DNA of 64,000 bases from assembly GCA_963619325.1 (NCBI GenBank), contig CAVEVQ010000012.1, forward strand, positions 1 to 64,000, in the 5' to 3' direction. This document shows, one piece after another, positions 17,048 to 26,401 of this stretch. The notes beneath the pieces are model-generated. The model worked only from the letters and a program-made list of their open reading frames with translations. It was not told the origin of the DNA and ran no database searches. Numbering within the stretch: position 1 is the first letter of the stretch; each line of letters begins with the position of its first letter. A program made the translations under genes and the position numbers. The DNA is from UBA1181 sp963619325. GTDB lineage: Bacteria; Bacteroidota; Bacteroidia; Bacteroidales; Paludibacteraceae.

Positions 17048-18382
17048 TTAATCTTGTTCGTACAAGGATTCAATGGCAGAGTTGGGATAGTAGTGTGCTA
17101 AAATGGAACGATAGTTGAATCCGAGATGTGCCATCATTGCAGCCCCGATTTGGCACAGACCGACGCCGTGTCCCCAACCAGCACCTTTAAGAGTGTATGA
17201 GCATTGTCCGTTTGATACTTTTTTTTCTACGATAAAAGCAGAACTATATAAGTGACTTGTAGAGAGCCATTTGCGTATCTCTAATTCTTTGCCTACTATC
17301 ATTGTCTTTTTTTCACCAACAATTTTCAATTCAATGATTCTTCCTGAAGCTCCACGTTTTATTGGAATCAGATTAGTGATTAGACCAAAATCTATCTGAG
17401 ATTTCTCTTTGACTATATTTGAGATTTCTTCTTGTGTGTAGCTGACAGACCAACGGAAAAAATCAGGTGTTTCTTGGTCGTAGTTATTGAGAATTTGAGA
17501 AAGAACTAATTTATCTTTTGTGTTACAGTAGGCTTTGGGATTACTTAAAATCCACATTTCAGCTATCCTTTCGTTATCTAAATTTGAGATATCAATGTTT
17601 TCTCCGTCCGCTATGGGAACGAGATAAGGGTGAGAATTAGATGTGTCCCAACAATTCTCAAAATATTCGGTGGCTCCACCGCAGGACTTATAGAAACGAG
17701 CATCGCAGATTTTGTCATCAAAAGAGAGAATCTGACCGTAAGTAGATTTGATGGCTTGTTTTACCTCGTCTGTGTTCGCTTTGGTGCATCCTTGATATCG
17801 TTGGCAGTGGTCGTCTGCGCAAACATCAAAGTGATCATGGTCTTGCTGATCATACCAACGGATAAGGCGTTGAGTGCCGTCTTCCGTTATATCTGAAAAA
17901 GTAGTGATAGGAAGCTCCTTTTTCTTGTTTGCTAATTTATTAAGCAACCAACTTCGAGAGATGATGGCATGCGCTTTCAGTAGTTCTAAATCAGATGTTG
18001 CTTTCATCTCGGATGAAATCACGCTTGTGAGGTAATCTTCAACGTGAATAATGTTAATGGCTTGTATTTTATCATCCAGAATAATAAATCTGATAGCACC
18101 TTTAAACTGTTGATTTTCTTTCCTTTGCCAATGAAAATTGATACCGATAGTAACATCTTTCAACACAAAAGTATTGCTGTCTGACAAAGGAGTGAAAGTA
18201 AGTGTGTCGTAAGCAGTGGAATTAAACAGTATCTTTCCATTGCTTAAAGAGACTGAAAAATCGCCGTTTAAAGTCCACTCAGAGTTCCCTTGTCTAAAGT
18301 CACCTATGAGTGAGAACTCGATAATATTTTCTTTCATAATACCAACTTCGACGGTTGGCTCAGAGTCATATTTTTTTAACAT
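17048..18382 (-). CDS. SpoIID/LytB-domain protein
   Basis: A 444-residue protein with a SpoIID/LytB domain (about residues 110-330), recognised from EDYLTSVISSEMKATSDLELLKAHAIISRSW and from the carboxy-terminal GAGWGHGVGLCQIGAAMMAHLG. In Firmicutes SpoIID is a lytic transglycosylase acting on stem-peptide-free glycan; Bacteroidales are non-sporulating, so the role here is probably general wall remodelling. No signal peptide is evident at the start used (ATG at 18382), which is odd for an envelope enzyme. The gene begins 2 bp after the CPBP gene. Confidence 0.85.
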   Translation of the reverse strand: MLKKYDSEPTVEVGIMKENIIEFSLIGDFRQGNSEWTLNGDFSVSLSNGKILFNSTAYDTLTFTPLSDSNTFVLKDVTIGINFHWQRKENQQFKGAIRFIILDDKIQAINIIHVEDYLTSVISSEMKATSDLELLKAHAIISRSWLLNKLANKKKELPITTFSDITEDGTQRLIRWYDQQDHDHFDVCADDHCQRYQGCTKANTDEVKQAIKSTYGQILSFDDKICDARFYKSCGGATEYFENCWDTSNSHPYLVPIADGENIDISNLDNERIAEMWILSNPKAYCNTKDKLVLSQILNNYDQETPDFFRWSVSYTQEEISNIVKEKSQIDFGLITNLIPIKRGASGRIIELKIVGEKKTMIVGKELEIRKWLSTSHLYSSAFIVEKKVSNGQCSYTLKGAGWGHGVGLCQIGAAMMAHLGFNYRSILAHYYPNSAIESLYEQD

Positions 18383-18384
18383 GG

Positions 18385-19290
18385 TTATTTAGAATCGGAG
18401 ATTGATATATTTTCTTTATAAGAACTTGAAAAACGACGCATCGTTTCACAGAAAAGCAGAACGAAAAAAAGGCTACAGAGGCATCCCCATAGATTTTCGT
18501 TTCCTAAGTTTTCAAGAGAATCCACTTGGTCTTGCATGAAATAGTAGCAGACTACAATGATTGAATTGTTAAAAAAATGGCATATCATAGGAACGAAAAT
18601 ACTATCGCTCCAATATAAGAAATAGCCAAACAATGCGCCCATGATCATACGAGGAAAGAAGCCGTAGAACTGACAGTGGATGGCACTGAAAAGAATAGCG
18701 GCAACCCAAATTCCTATGTGAATGTTCCCTGAAATTTTCTCGATACATTTTTGTAGAAATCCTCTGAAAAGAAGTTCTTCACCCACAGCAGGAATCAGAG
18801 CCAATACAATAATGTTCAGTAAGAACCCACCGAAGGAATCCACAGAAAGGAATTCTTTTGTCAGCTCGCCATTTTGGTCCTCCATCATACGCATCATATC
18901 TTCAACGCCTTTCAAGCAGTCGGGTAGATGCATTTGTGCATTCATTTGCGTTATATAATTGATGAAAGGCATAGATGATACAATTGAAATCAATGCTAAT
19001 CCAAAGAAAATGATTTTAGTGGTGTGCAATGACAGCGCTTCTTTCCAATTATGAAAGATTAATACACTGGCTAAGCAGGGGGCGCAAACAAACGTGCCAA
19101 ATGCTGACAAAAGTTGAAGCCATTTTTTGGAAAGAACAGGGTCATTGAACATTTTCATTACAATATAACCCAAGGCAGAGAAAGTGGCAGAGCAAAGGAG
19201 TATTGATAGAAATGAAACTAAAATTTTTATTCCTTTGCCACTATCCGCAAATAGACCGTTAATACTCAAATGGTTCGATTCCATCTTCAT
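18385..19290 (-). CDS. CPBP-family intramembrane metalloprotease
   Basis: A 301-residue multi-pass membrane protein of the CAAX-protease/bacteriocin-processing family. The catalytic motif EELLFRG (Glu171, Glu172, Arg176) and the downstream FxxxH-like segment HCQFYGFFPRMIMGALFG are present. Substrate unknown. Its start overlaps the end of recX by 32 bp, so it sits in a translationally coupled cluster. Confidence 0.9.
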   Translation of the reverse strand: MKMESNHLSINGLFADSGKGIKILVSFLSILLCSATFSALGYIVMKMFNDPVLSKKWLQLLSAFGTFVCAPCLASVLIFHNWKEALSLHTTKIIFFGLALISIVSSMPFINYITQMNAQMHLPDCLKGVEDMMRMMEDQNGELTKEFLSVDSFGGFLLNIIVLALIPAVGEELLFRGFLQKCIEKISGNIHIGIWVAAILFSAIHCQFYGFFPRMIMGALFGYFLYWSDSIFVPMICHFFNNSIIVVCYYFMQDQVDSLENLGNENLWGCLCSLFFVLLFCETMRRFSSSYKENISISDSK

Positions 19291-19789
19291 CCGTAGAAAA
19301 TTTAATATTGTAATTTTGAATTACTTTTTCGATTGTTTTCAAAGATAAATCACTTTCAAAACCTCTGCTAATGGCAAAGCGAAAAAGTTTTCCTTTCAGT
19401 TCATATTTACTCTTTGCCTTTGTAGTCTTTATCTTTTGAAAAATCATTTGGTAAAGCTGGTCTTCGTAGTTATTGTCTGCAATACCGTCGAGAGCCTCTT
19501 TTATATAGGGCAAAGGTATGTTTTTTCGCCTAAGGTACAACTCGATTTTCTTTTTTCCCCAGTGCTCCAGGGTATATTTGTCTTTGACGAAAAAGGTTGC
19601 GTAACGACGTTCATCAATGTATTTCTCGGATATCAATCTTTCAAGAATTGATTTCGAGTCAATTTCTGAAATATTCCATTTCTCTAATTTCTGTTTGCAT
19701 GATTGCAGGCATTGTTCTGAGAGCGAACACTGGGATGCCAATCTGAATAATGCCTCTTCGCTACTTATTTGACGTGGCTTTTTCTGCAT
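19259..19789 (-). CDS. recX: RecX-like recombination regulator
   Basis: A 176-residue protein of the RecX family, which limits RecA filament growth. The three-helix repeats are visible, with the motif LISEKYIDERRYATFFVKDK and HWGKKKIELYLRRKNI. recA is not in this window. It overlaps prmC by 25 bp and the CPBP gene by 32 bp. Confidence 0.88.
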   Translation of the reverse strand: MQKKPRQISSEEALFRLASQCSLSEQCLQSCKQKLEKWNISEIDSKSILERLISEKYIDERRYATFFVKDKYTLEHWGKKKIELYLRRKNIPLPYIKEALDGIADNNYEDQLYQMIFQKIKTTKAKSKYELKGKLFRFAISRGFESDLSLKTIEKVIQNYNIKFSTDEDGIEPFEY

Positions 19790-20610
19790 CGGATCATTCT
19801 GTTTTTTCCATTAATATCCTGTTTTAACATAATGTCAACATATTGATTGACAGATAGTAACTGCATAGTTTCATCAGCAAGATATTCATTGATTTCAAAA
19901 AATAGATAACCATTTTCTTCTAAATACGACTGTCCAAATTGAGCGATTTTTTGATAGAAAATCAAGGGGGCTTCATCTGTTACGAATAGGGCAAGATGAG
20001 GCTCGTGTTCCAACACATTCGCGTGCATGTCTTTCTTCTCTGAAATGCGGATGTAGGGAGGGTTGCTGACGATGCACGAAAATTGAGGATAAGAGACTTT
20101 AGGAGATAGAATATCGTCTAAGATAAAATGGACATTTGTTTCGTTATGTTGATTGTTTTTTTTTGCTGTTTCTAATGCTTTCTCAGAGACGTCCACGGCA
20201 AAAACAGAGGAATCTGCAAGTTCTTTTTTTAGACTAATGGCTATACAACCACTACCTGTACCTATGTCTAACAAATTTTTGTAATTTGTAGAGGTTTCTA
20301 ATATCCAGTCAACTAACTCTTCTGTCTCTGGACGTGGAATTAACACATCGGAGTTTACGAAAAATTGATTATTGTGAAAAATAGTATAGCCAAAGACGTG
20401 CTGTATTGGAATACCAGATGCTAATTTGTCTACAATTTGCTGATATTCAGATAGTTTATCGCTTGTCATTCGTTCATCTCCATGAAGTATTAATGAGGTT
20501 GTGTCACAATCGAGAATTTTTTCTAAAATACTGTAATACAAGTTTCTAACCTCTCTTTCATCGTAGAGATGTTTAAGTTTCGTTTTGAATTCACTTATTT
20601 GGGGTAGCAT
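19765..20610 (-). CDS. prmC: peptide chain release factor N5-glutamine methyltransferase
   Basis: A 281-residue SAM-dependent methyltransferase that modifies the GGQ glutamine of release factors. Motif I DIGTGSG is at residues 115-121 and the diagnostic NPPY at 183-186; the amino-terminal helical domain (1-85) and IPRPETEELV are typical. It begins 20 bp after the AI-2E-type permease gene. Confidence 0.95.
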   Translation of the reverse strand: MLPQISEFKTKLKHLYDEREVRNLYYSILEKILDCDTTSLILHGDERMTSDKLSEYQQIVDKLASGIPIQHVFGYTIFHNNQFFVNSDVLIPRPETEELVDWILETSTNYKNLLDIGTGSGCIAISLKKELADSSVFAVDVSEKALETAKKNNQHNETNVHFILDDILSPKVSYPQFSCIVSNPPYIRISEKKDMHANVLEHEPHLALFVTDEAPLIFYQKIAQFGQSYLEENGYLFFEINEYLADETMQLLSVNQYVDIMLKQDINGKNRMIRCRKSHVK

Positions 20611-20630
20611 ATTGTGTCTATGTTATTCTT

Positions 20631-21770
20631 TTATTTGTGTAACTGATCAATGGCTTCTGAGGCTTCTTTTTCTTGCTCTCGTTGGTAGCGGTGGTTAACC
20701 TTCGTTAAAACATATCGCTTATAATATGAAATCAATAAAGTGGTGATAGGTAAAGCTATGATGAGTCCGATGACACCAAAAAGCATACCGAAGATGGAGA
20801 GAGAAAGTAGAATAACAGCAGCGTTGAGTCCCATTTTCTTTCCCATAACTTTAGGCACGAGGAAGCCGTCTTGAATCACTTGCACGACTGCGAAAACAAC
20901 GAGTAAGAAAACGAGAGAATAGATTGTGGAAGTTCCTGTTTCCAAAGAATGAACTAGCATTAAGAGGATGCAAGGAGGAATAGCGATAATTTGGAGGTAA
21001 GGCACGAAATTGAGAATACCGACGATGATGCCCATTAAGATACCAATAGGCATACCGATGAGGTAAAAACCTAAAGCATAGAGTGATCCGACAGCAATAA
21101 CTACAATAAATTGACCTCTGTAGTAATTGCTCATACCCATTTCCAAGTCTTGCATAATAAGTGAAACTTTGTCTTTGTATTTAATGGGGATAAGTGCGAT
21201 AAAATGTTCATTGATGACTTGATAATCTTTCAAGATAAAAAACAAGTAAAGGATGGAAAAAAAGAACGTTATGAGTGCGCCTGTAATGGCAACCGACTGG
21301 TTTAAAATGGTTTGAGCGAAGGGAAAGAGATAAGAGAAGAAATCTGTCAGATTTTCTTGCATGAAAAGTTCGACGATATGGTTGTCTATCAGAAATTTAC
21401 GGAGCAGAGGTTCCCAAGAGTAGACCGTTGTGATATTTGAATTACTAACATATTCTATGATAAAATCTTTTAACTTCAGAAATTGGTCGATTAGCAAAGG
21501 AAAAATGAAGTAGGTGGCTAAGATTAAGACCAAAAGAACGGAGAAAAGCACGAAGATAACTGCAAATGTGCGGTTTGAGATACCTAATTTCTTTTGAGAA
21601 AAAACCACGAGAGGGTGAACGATATAGGCGATGAGCCAAGCAATGAAAAAAGGAAGTAGAATTGGGGATAAATATCTAAATAATAGAATGATAGCTAATG
21701 TTGCGATGATAGAAATTGTCAAGCGAACGGTGCTATCCAAAGTAAAAGGCTTTGAAAAAAAACTACCCAT
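20631..21770 (-). CDS. AI-2E/PerM-family transporter
   Basis: A 379-residue membrane protein with about eight helices of the AI-2E transporter (PerM/YdiK) family. The signature region GILNFVPYLQIIAIPPCILL and the carboxy-terminal VIGLIIALPITTLLISYYKRY are present. Family substrates vary (autoinducer-2, sodium/proton exchange, others); none can be assigned. It heads a five-gene cluster running to 17048, with a minus-strand promoter box at 21844-21851. Confidence 0.9.
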   Translation of the reverse strand: MGSFFSKPFTLDSTVRLTISIIATLAIILLFRYLSPILLPFFIAWLIAYIVHPLVVFSQKKLGISNRTFAVIFVLFSVLLVLILATYFIFPLLIDQFLKLKDFIIEYVSNSNITTVYSWEPLLRKFLIDNHIVELFMQENLTDFFSYLFPFAQTILNQSVAITGALITFFFSILYLFFILKDYQVINEHFIALIPIKYKDKVSLIMQDLEMGMSNYYRGQFIVVIAVGSLYALGFYLIGMPIGILMGIIVGILNFVPYLQIIAIPPCILLMLVHSLETGTSTIYSLVFLLVVFAVVQVIQDGFLVPKVMGKKMGLNAAVILLSLSIFGMLFGVIGLIIALPITTLLISYYKRYVLTKVNHRYQREQEKEASEAIDQLHK

Positions 21771-21843
21771 GAATGATTCTAAAAAAATAATTGTAACAGC
21801 AAATGTCGGATAAGAAAAAAATATTCTTTATATTCGCATTTCG

Positions 21844-21851
21844 CAAATATA
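21844..21851 (-). promoter_or_regulatory. promoter -7 element of the minus-strand prmC-recX cluster
   Basis: Minus-strand TATATTTG, a perfect TAnnTTTG element, 73 bp upstream of the permease ATG at 21770. Confidence 0.6.
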
Positions 21852-21876
21852 GAAATTTGTTTGGATATTGTATTGA

Positions 21877-22647
21877 ATGGACAGTAAGGATTATAGAAAT
21901 CTTTTAGTGAGGGAAATCAAGGAGATGTCTCTTCTATGCGATTCGTTGACGGAGGTAGGAGAGATACCTTCGGGGTTGTTGCTATTGTCCAAGGCGAAAG
22001 TAGAGTCTATGGCTTCGATTATAGACATACTTTCAAAAGAGTCTGAAAAGAAATGTAAAGAGCAAACCGATGATTATCAACGAGTAGAAACGCTTTTGGA
22101 GGAAAAATCTTTCGTTGATGAAGAGGAGTTTGTAGAAAAAACAGCGACAAGTCTCGAAGACAAAACAGAAAAGATGGAAGATGCAGAAGATGAACCATTT
22201 GGGATGACACTTCCTGAGGAGGCTGAGTATGCAGAGCAGGAAGTGAGTTCTTTAGAACAGGAAAAGACTGAAGAACAAGCCACCGTAGTGGAGATAACCG
22301 AAGCACCCAATCCGGTGGTGGAAGAGACTGTCGTAGAGGAAACAGAGATTAAAGAGACCGTTGTAGAAGAACCTCAAGCAAAGGATGACGATTCTAATTC
22401 AACGGCAAAGAAGAGTGCTGTGAGTGAACGTAGATTCCTAAAACCTTTGAAAATAAGCATAGGAGACAGGTTTCTATACATAAAACTTTTTGACAATGAT
22501 GCCAACGAAATGAATAAGGCGGTGTCCGAGATCAATAAGTTGGACACATACGAAGAAGCCCTTGATTATCTGTCTCAGTATCAATGGGATGAAGAGAATG
22601 AGGGTGTAAATGAATTTTATAAACTTTTGAAAGCGCATTTTTCATAA
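21877..22647 (+). CDS. acidic Glu/Val-repeat protein of unknown function
   Basis: A 256-residue cytoplasmic protein in three parts: a helical amino terminus (1-65), a highly acidic low-complexity middle (about 75-175, with repeated VVEET units), and a compact carboxy-terminal domain (about 185-256; LKISIGDRFLYIKLFDNDANE then ALDYLSQYQWDEENEGVNEF). The tail resembles a conserved Bacteroidales protein family of unknown function. It lies 35 bp upstream of rsmI, probably in one transcript. Confidence 0.8.
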   Translation: MDSKDYRNLLVREIKEMSLLCDSLTEVGEIPSGLLLLSKAKVESMASIIDILSKESEKKCKEQTDDYQRVETLLEEKSFVDEEEFVEKTATSLEDKTEKMEDAEDEPFGMTLPEEAEYAEQEVSSLEQEKTEEQATVVEITEAPNPVVEETVVEETEIKETVVEEPQAKDDDSNSTAKKSAVSERRFLKPLKISIGDRFLYIKLFDNDANEMNKAVSEINKLDTYEEALDYLSQYQWDEENEGVNEFYKLLKAHFS

Positions 22648-22682
22648 TTTTGGGAGTGGATTTTTGAGAGATTAAAAAAGAC

Positions 22683-23417
22683 ATGGAAAGGACGAAAACA
22701 TTTGGTAAACTTTATTTGGTACCGACACCTGTCGGTAACATGGAAGATATGACTTTTCGTGCTATCCGTGTTTTAAAGGAGGTTGATTTGATATTAGCGG
22801 AAGACACGCGAACATCAAGTGTGTTGTTAAAACATTATGAGATAGAGAATAAATTATTATCTCATCATAAGTTCAACGAGCATAAGACGGTAGGAAGCAT
22901 AGTAGAGCGTTTGAAGATGGGCGAGAATATAGCATTGATTTCGGATGCGGGAACGCCTTCCATTTCAGATCCTGGATTCCTTTTGTCTCGAGCGTGTTCA
23001 GATGCAGATGTTGAGATTGAGTGTTTGCCAGGAGCGACCGCTTTCGTGCCTGCTTTAGTAGATTCTGGATTTCCGACGGACAGATTTTGCTTTGAAGGTT
23101 TTTTACCACAGAAGAAAGGTCGGCAGACGAAATTGAAGGAGATAGAGAAGGAGGAGCGGACTACCATATTGTATGAATCGCCATTTCGGTTGTTGAAATT
23201 ACTTGCTCAGATTGAGGAGGTGATGGGAAGCGAACGAAGAGTTTCTGTAACACGGGAGATATCTAAAGTGTATGAAGAAACAGTTCGAGGGACTGTTGCA
23301 GAGGTGAGAGCTCATTTTGAGGAGAAATCACCGAAAGGAGAGATCGTCGTGGTGATTGCAGGGAAGGAAAAAAAGAAAATTCAAGAGGGAGAGGTAGAAG
23401 AGGATGAGGAAGATTAA
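22683..23417 (+). CDS. rsmI: 16S rRNA 2'-O-ribose C1402 methyltransferase
   Basis: A 244-residue tetrapyrrole-methylase-fold enzyme. Family motifs are clear: LYLVPTPVGNMEDMTFRA at the start, AEDTRTSSVLLKHY, ALISDAGTPSISDPG and CLPGATAFVPALVDSG. It modifies the decoding region of the small ribosomal subunit. The acidic tail (EEGEVEEDEED-like) is a minor extension. Confidence 0.95.
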   Translation: MERTKTFGKLYLVPTPVGNMEDMTFRAIRVLKEVDLILAEDTRTSSVLLKHYEIENKLLSHHKFNEHKTVGSIVERLKMGENIALISDAGTPSISDPGFLLSRACSDADVEIECLPGATAFVPALVDSGFPTDRFCFEGFLPQKKGRQTKLKEIEKEERTTILYESPFRLLKLLAQIEEVMGSERRVSVTREISKVYEETVRGTVAEVRAHFEEKSPKGEIVVVIAGKEKKKIQEGEVEEDEED

Positions 23418-23463
23418 AAAAAGTAATGATTAATCAATTAATAATTTTATAACAATTCAAAAA

Positions 23464-24318
23464 ATGAAGAAAGTTTTATTTTTCAGTGCAGTAGTAGCTG
23501 TGATGGCAACATCATGCTACAAAGGTGAGATGGAACAGGCTCAATTTCAAAGAGACTCAATCCAGGCAGAGAAGGATCAAGTAGAAGATGAGATGAATTC
23601 TTACTTGGAGATGATTCAAGAAGTACAATCAAATCTCGCAAGTTTGAAGAGTACGGAGTTGGGTATCATTGAGGAGACTTCCGGAGCAGAGGGTGTGAAC
23701 GCTGATACAAAGGCAAAACTTCAGCAAGATTTCCAAACTATTGCAGAGTCAATTCGCTCGAGTCGCGAGCAGATCGCTTCTTTGGATTCAGCATTGGCAA
23801 AGGCAAAAGGAAATGCTGCTTATTTCAGAGGATTGGTTAGCAACTTGCAAAGTCAGTTGAAAGCCAGTGAAGCAAACTTGAAGGACATGCAGGCAAAGTT
23901 GGCTGCTAAGGACGTTAAGATTGCTAGCCTTGATAGCACGATTATAAGCATGAATGCGATTCAAGATTCTGTAAATCAAGTAAACGCACAGCAGTTTGCT
24001 GCAATTCAAGCACAAGATGCAGAGTTGAACACCGCTTACTATTTTGTGGGTAACAAGTCTGAAATCAAGGCTAAAGGTTTGAAAGCAAGGTTATTGAGCT
24101 CTGCTTCAATCAACACAAGTTACTTTACAAAGGTAGATATCCGCGAGTTCTCTGAGTTGGATCTTGGTTCTAAGAAAGCATTTGTTTTATCATCTCACCC
24201 AATCAATTCTTACACTATCACAAGAAAATCTGATGAGGATAAGAATCTGGTTTTGAAGATTACAAACTACAGTGCATTCTGGTCAAACACTCACAAGTTG
24301 ATCATCCAAGTTAAGTAA
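23464..24318 (+). CDS. coiled-coil lipoprotein of unknown function
   Basis: A 284-residue protein with a lipoprotein signal (MKKVLFFSAVVAVMATSC, lipidated Cys18) followed by a long coiled coil (about 25-180) and a compact beta-rich carboxy domain (about 190-284). The codon usage looks like that of a well-expressed gene. Similar coiled-coil lipoproteins are common in Bacteroidales; the function is not known. A strong terminator follows at 24341-24372. Confidence 0.82.
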   Translation: MKKVLFFSAVVAVMATSCYKGEMEQAQFQRDSIQAEKDQVEDEMNSYLEMIQEVQSNLASLKSTELGIIEETSGAEGVNADTKAKLQQDFQTIAESIRSSREQIASLDSALAKAKGNAAYFRGLVSNLQSQLKASEANLKDMQAKLAAKDVKIASLDSTIISMNAIQDSVNQVNAQQFAAIQAQDAELNTAYYFVGNKSEIKAKGLKARLLSSASINTSYFTKVDIREFSELDLGSKKAFVLSSHPINSYTITRKSDEDKNLVLKITNYSAFWSNTHKLIIQVK

Positions 24319-24340
24319 TCAGAATTAACTGAGGAAAAAT

Positions 24341-24372
24341 AAAAACCGTCGGCTGTAGAGTCGGCGGTTTTT
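24341..24372 (+). terminator. intrinsic terminator
   Basis: A 13-bp stem, AAAAACCGTCGGC (24341-24353) with GTCGGCGGTTTTT (24360-24372), including two G-U pairs, with a 6-nt loop. Confidence 0.85.
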
Positions 24373-24563
24373 GTGTTTTGTAATCATTGTATAGTTTCCT
24401 TTGATAGAGAATGTTTTTGTTGTATAACACAAAACATATACAATTTTGTATTTGAATCTGTGTTCGTTTGTAATGTTCTTCTAATGATTTGTCGGGCGTT
24501 CTAATATTCTTTATGGTGAGAGATTAAAAAAATTTCGTCTGTAATTCAATAATGATAAAAAAT
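24373..24563. other. AT-rich gap between two terminators
   Basis: About 190 bp without a credible ORF or RNA gene. A small palindrome ATACAA-TT-TTGTAT is at 24438-24451; I could not link it to a promoter. Confidence 0.4.
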
Positions 24564-24596
24564 AAAAAGGAAGGCAACTAATTTACCTTCCTTTTT
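24564..24596 (-). terminator. pfp terminator (usable in both directions)
   Basis: A perfect 11-bp stem, AAAAAGGAAGG (24564-24574) with CCTTCCTTTTT (24586-24596). On the minus strand it ends in a run of T residues, about 50 bp past the pfp stop. Confidence 0.8.
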
Positions 24597-24647
24597 CTAT
24601 GTGAGTGTAGATAGTTTATTAACCTATCCTTTTAGATTACTCGTTGA

Positions 24648-26267
24648 TTATTTTGCTGCTTGCTCCAAAGCCAAAGTCTTAGTTGGTTGGTCGCAAACTT
24701 CTGATGGTCCCCAGTATTGGATTGGACCTGGGTAGATGTACGAAGTCTCGATTGCCCAAGTAGCACGGTTGTCTGCCAATTTCTTGAATGGCGCGCCGTC
24801 CAACTCAACCAATGCCTTGCGGATAACTGGCTTTTGCTTTCCGTTACGTTGCTCCATATTCATCATCATTGTGATAGGAACACCTGCGGCAATCCATTGG
24901 TCAGAAGGCTTAGTCGTATTCTTAATCAATGACATATAACCAGTCTTTCCAGTTGCGATCAAGTTAGCAGCGTTGTAACCCAATGAGTAGCAGTAGTCAG
25001 CGTCAAAATTAGAAGGAGCTGCGCAACGTCCTTCGTATCCGAAGAAGTGGCCGAGTCCTGAGAACTTACCAACGTATTTGCCTTCAGCCTTCATCTTAGC
25101 CAACTTAGTGCGTACCATCTCAATGAGCAACTTCTCAGTCTCAATCAAAGAAACCTGTACGTTTCCGTGAGGGTCGCGCTCCAAAGTCAACTGCTTAGCG
25201 ATTGCCTCTGGAAGGCTCTCGTAAACTGCCTTGCTGTTAGCGGACAACTTAGCGACTGCCTTCTTCACGTCAGACTCAGCTGCCAAAAGGTCGTTCAACT
25301 CTTTGATCAACACTTTCATCTCTGGGATGAACTCGATCAAACCTTCTGGAATCAAAACAACACCGAAGTTGTTACCCTTAGCAGCACGAGCGGCAACAGT
25401 CTCAGCGATGTTGTCGACGATGTTTGCCAAAGTCATTTTCTTTGCCTCTACCTCCTCTGATACGATACAGATGTTTGGTTGAGTCTGCAAACCACACTCC
25501 AAAGCAATGTGAGATGCAGAACGCCCCATCAACTTGATGAAATGCCAGTATTTCTTTGCTGAATTAGCATCACGCATGATGTTTCCGATAACCTCAGAGT
25601 AAACCTTACATGCTGTGTCAAATCCAAATGAAGTCTCAATCTGGTCGTTCTTCAAGTCACCATCAATTGTCTTAGGGCAACCAATCACTTGTATACCAGT
25701 CTTCTTTTGCAAGTAGTACTCAGCCAAAACACAAGCATTAGTGTTAGAGTCATCACCACCAATGATGACGAGGGCCTTGATACCCAATTGGTTGCAGATT
25801 TCAATACCGCTGTCAAACTGAGACTCTTCCTCAAGTTTTGTACGACCAGAACCAATGATGTCGAATCCTCCTGTATTGCGATACTCGTCAATGATGTCAG
25901 CGGTTAAATCAATGTATTTGTGATCAATTAATCCACTAGGACCACCTAAGAAACCATACAATTTAGCGTCTTTGTTGAGTGCTTTCAAACCATCAAAAAG
26001 ACCAGAGATAACATTGTGACCACCAGGAGCCTGACCACCTGAAAGAATTACACCAACATTGAAGGAAGGTGCTGATAATTTCTTGTCAGAAGCCTCAAAA
26101 GTTACGATTGGTAGACCGTAAGTGTTAGGAAATAACTTCTTGATTTCGTCCTGGTTTGCAACAGACACGGTTGCTTTACCTTCTTTGAGCTCTACGCCAC
26201 CCTTGAATGCCTTAGGCAACTTAGGTTGGTAGGCAGCTCTTGCAACTTGCAATGCACTTTTTGCCAT
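24648..26267 (-). CDS. pfp: diphosphate-fructose-6-phosphate 1-phosphotransferase
   Basis: A 539-residue PPi-dependent phosphofructokinase of the long (plant-beta/spirochaete-like) type, catalysing the reversible phosphorylation of fructose-6-phosphate with pyrophosphate in glycolysis. The PPi-specific residues are visible: GGDDS (170-174, where ATP enzymes have GGDGS) and PKTIDGD (198-204). MGRSASHIALECG and FGYEGRCAAPSNFD are conserved active-site segments. Codon usage looks strongly optimised, implying high expression. Use of PPi is typical of anaerobic Bacteroidales. Confidence 0.96.
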   Translation of the reverse strand: MAKSALQVARAAYQPKLPKAFKGGVELKEGKATVSVANQDEIKKLFPNTYGLPIVTFEASDKKLSAPSFNVGVILSGGQAPGGHNVISGLFDGLKALNKDAKLYGFLGGPSGLIDHKYIDLTADIIDEYRNTGGFDIIGSGRTKLEEESQFDSGIEICNQLGIKALVIIGGDDSNTNACVLAEYYLQKKTGIQVIGCPKTIDGDLKNDQIETSFGFDTACKVYSEVIGNIMRDANSAKKYWHFIKLMGRSASHIALECGLQTQPNICIVSEEVEAKKMTLANIVDNIAETVAARAAKGNNFGVVLIPEGLIEFIPEMKVLIKELNDLLAAESDVKKAVAKLSANSKAVYESLPEAIAKQLTLERDPHGNVQVSLIETEKLLIEMVRTKLAKMKAEGKYVGKFSGLGHFFGYEGRCAAPSNFDADYCYSLGYNAANLIATGKTGYMSLIKNTTKPSDQWIAAGVPITMMMNMEQRNGKQKPVIRKALVELDGAPFKKLADNRATWAIETSYIYPGPIQYWGPSEVCDQPTKTLALEQAAK

Positions 26268-26371
26268 TGTCTTTCTTTTAATTTATGTGTTATAAGAATA
26301 AAATTCAATATAGAACTTTTCAAAACGTTTCACAAATTTCTGAAAAAGTTATCAAAAAAACAAGAGAGTGT

Positions 26372-26379
26372 TATCTTTG
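26372..26379 (+). promoter_or_regulatory. promoter -7 element of the duplicated-domain lipoprotein
   Basis: TATCTTTG, a perfect TAnnTTTG element, 22 bp upstream of the ATG at 26402. It excludes the longer reading of this frame that begins at 26285. Confidence 0.65.
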
Positions 26380-26401
26380 CGGAAAAAGAAAATATTGGAA
26401 T

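Noticed and set aside
22077..22310. Minus-strand frame within the Glu/Val repeat region
   Set aside because: Serine-rich antisense of a low-complexity acidic stretch; not a gene.
24438..24451. Palindrome ATACAA-TT-TTGTAT as an operator
   Set aside because: No promoter or gene start is near; AT-rich sequence of this length often contains such palindromes.
26285..26401. Longer start for the duplicated-domain lipoprotein
   Set aside because: The promoter -7 element at 26372-26379 lies inside the extension, and the lipoprotein signal starts at 26402.
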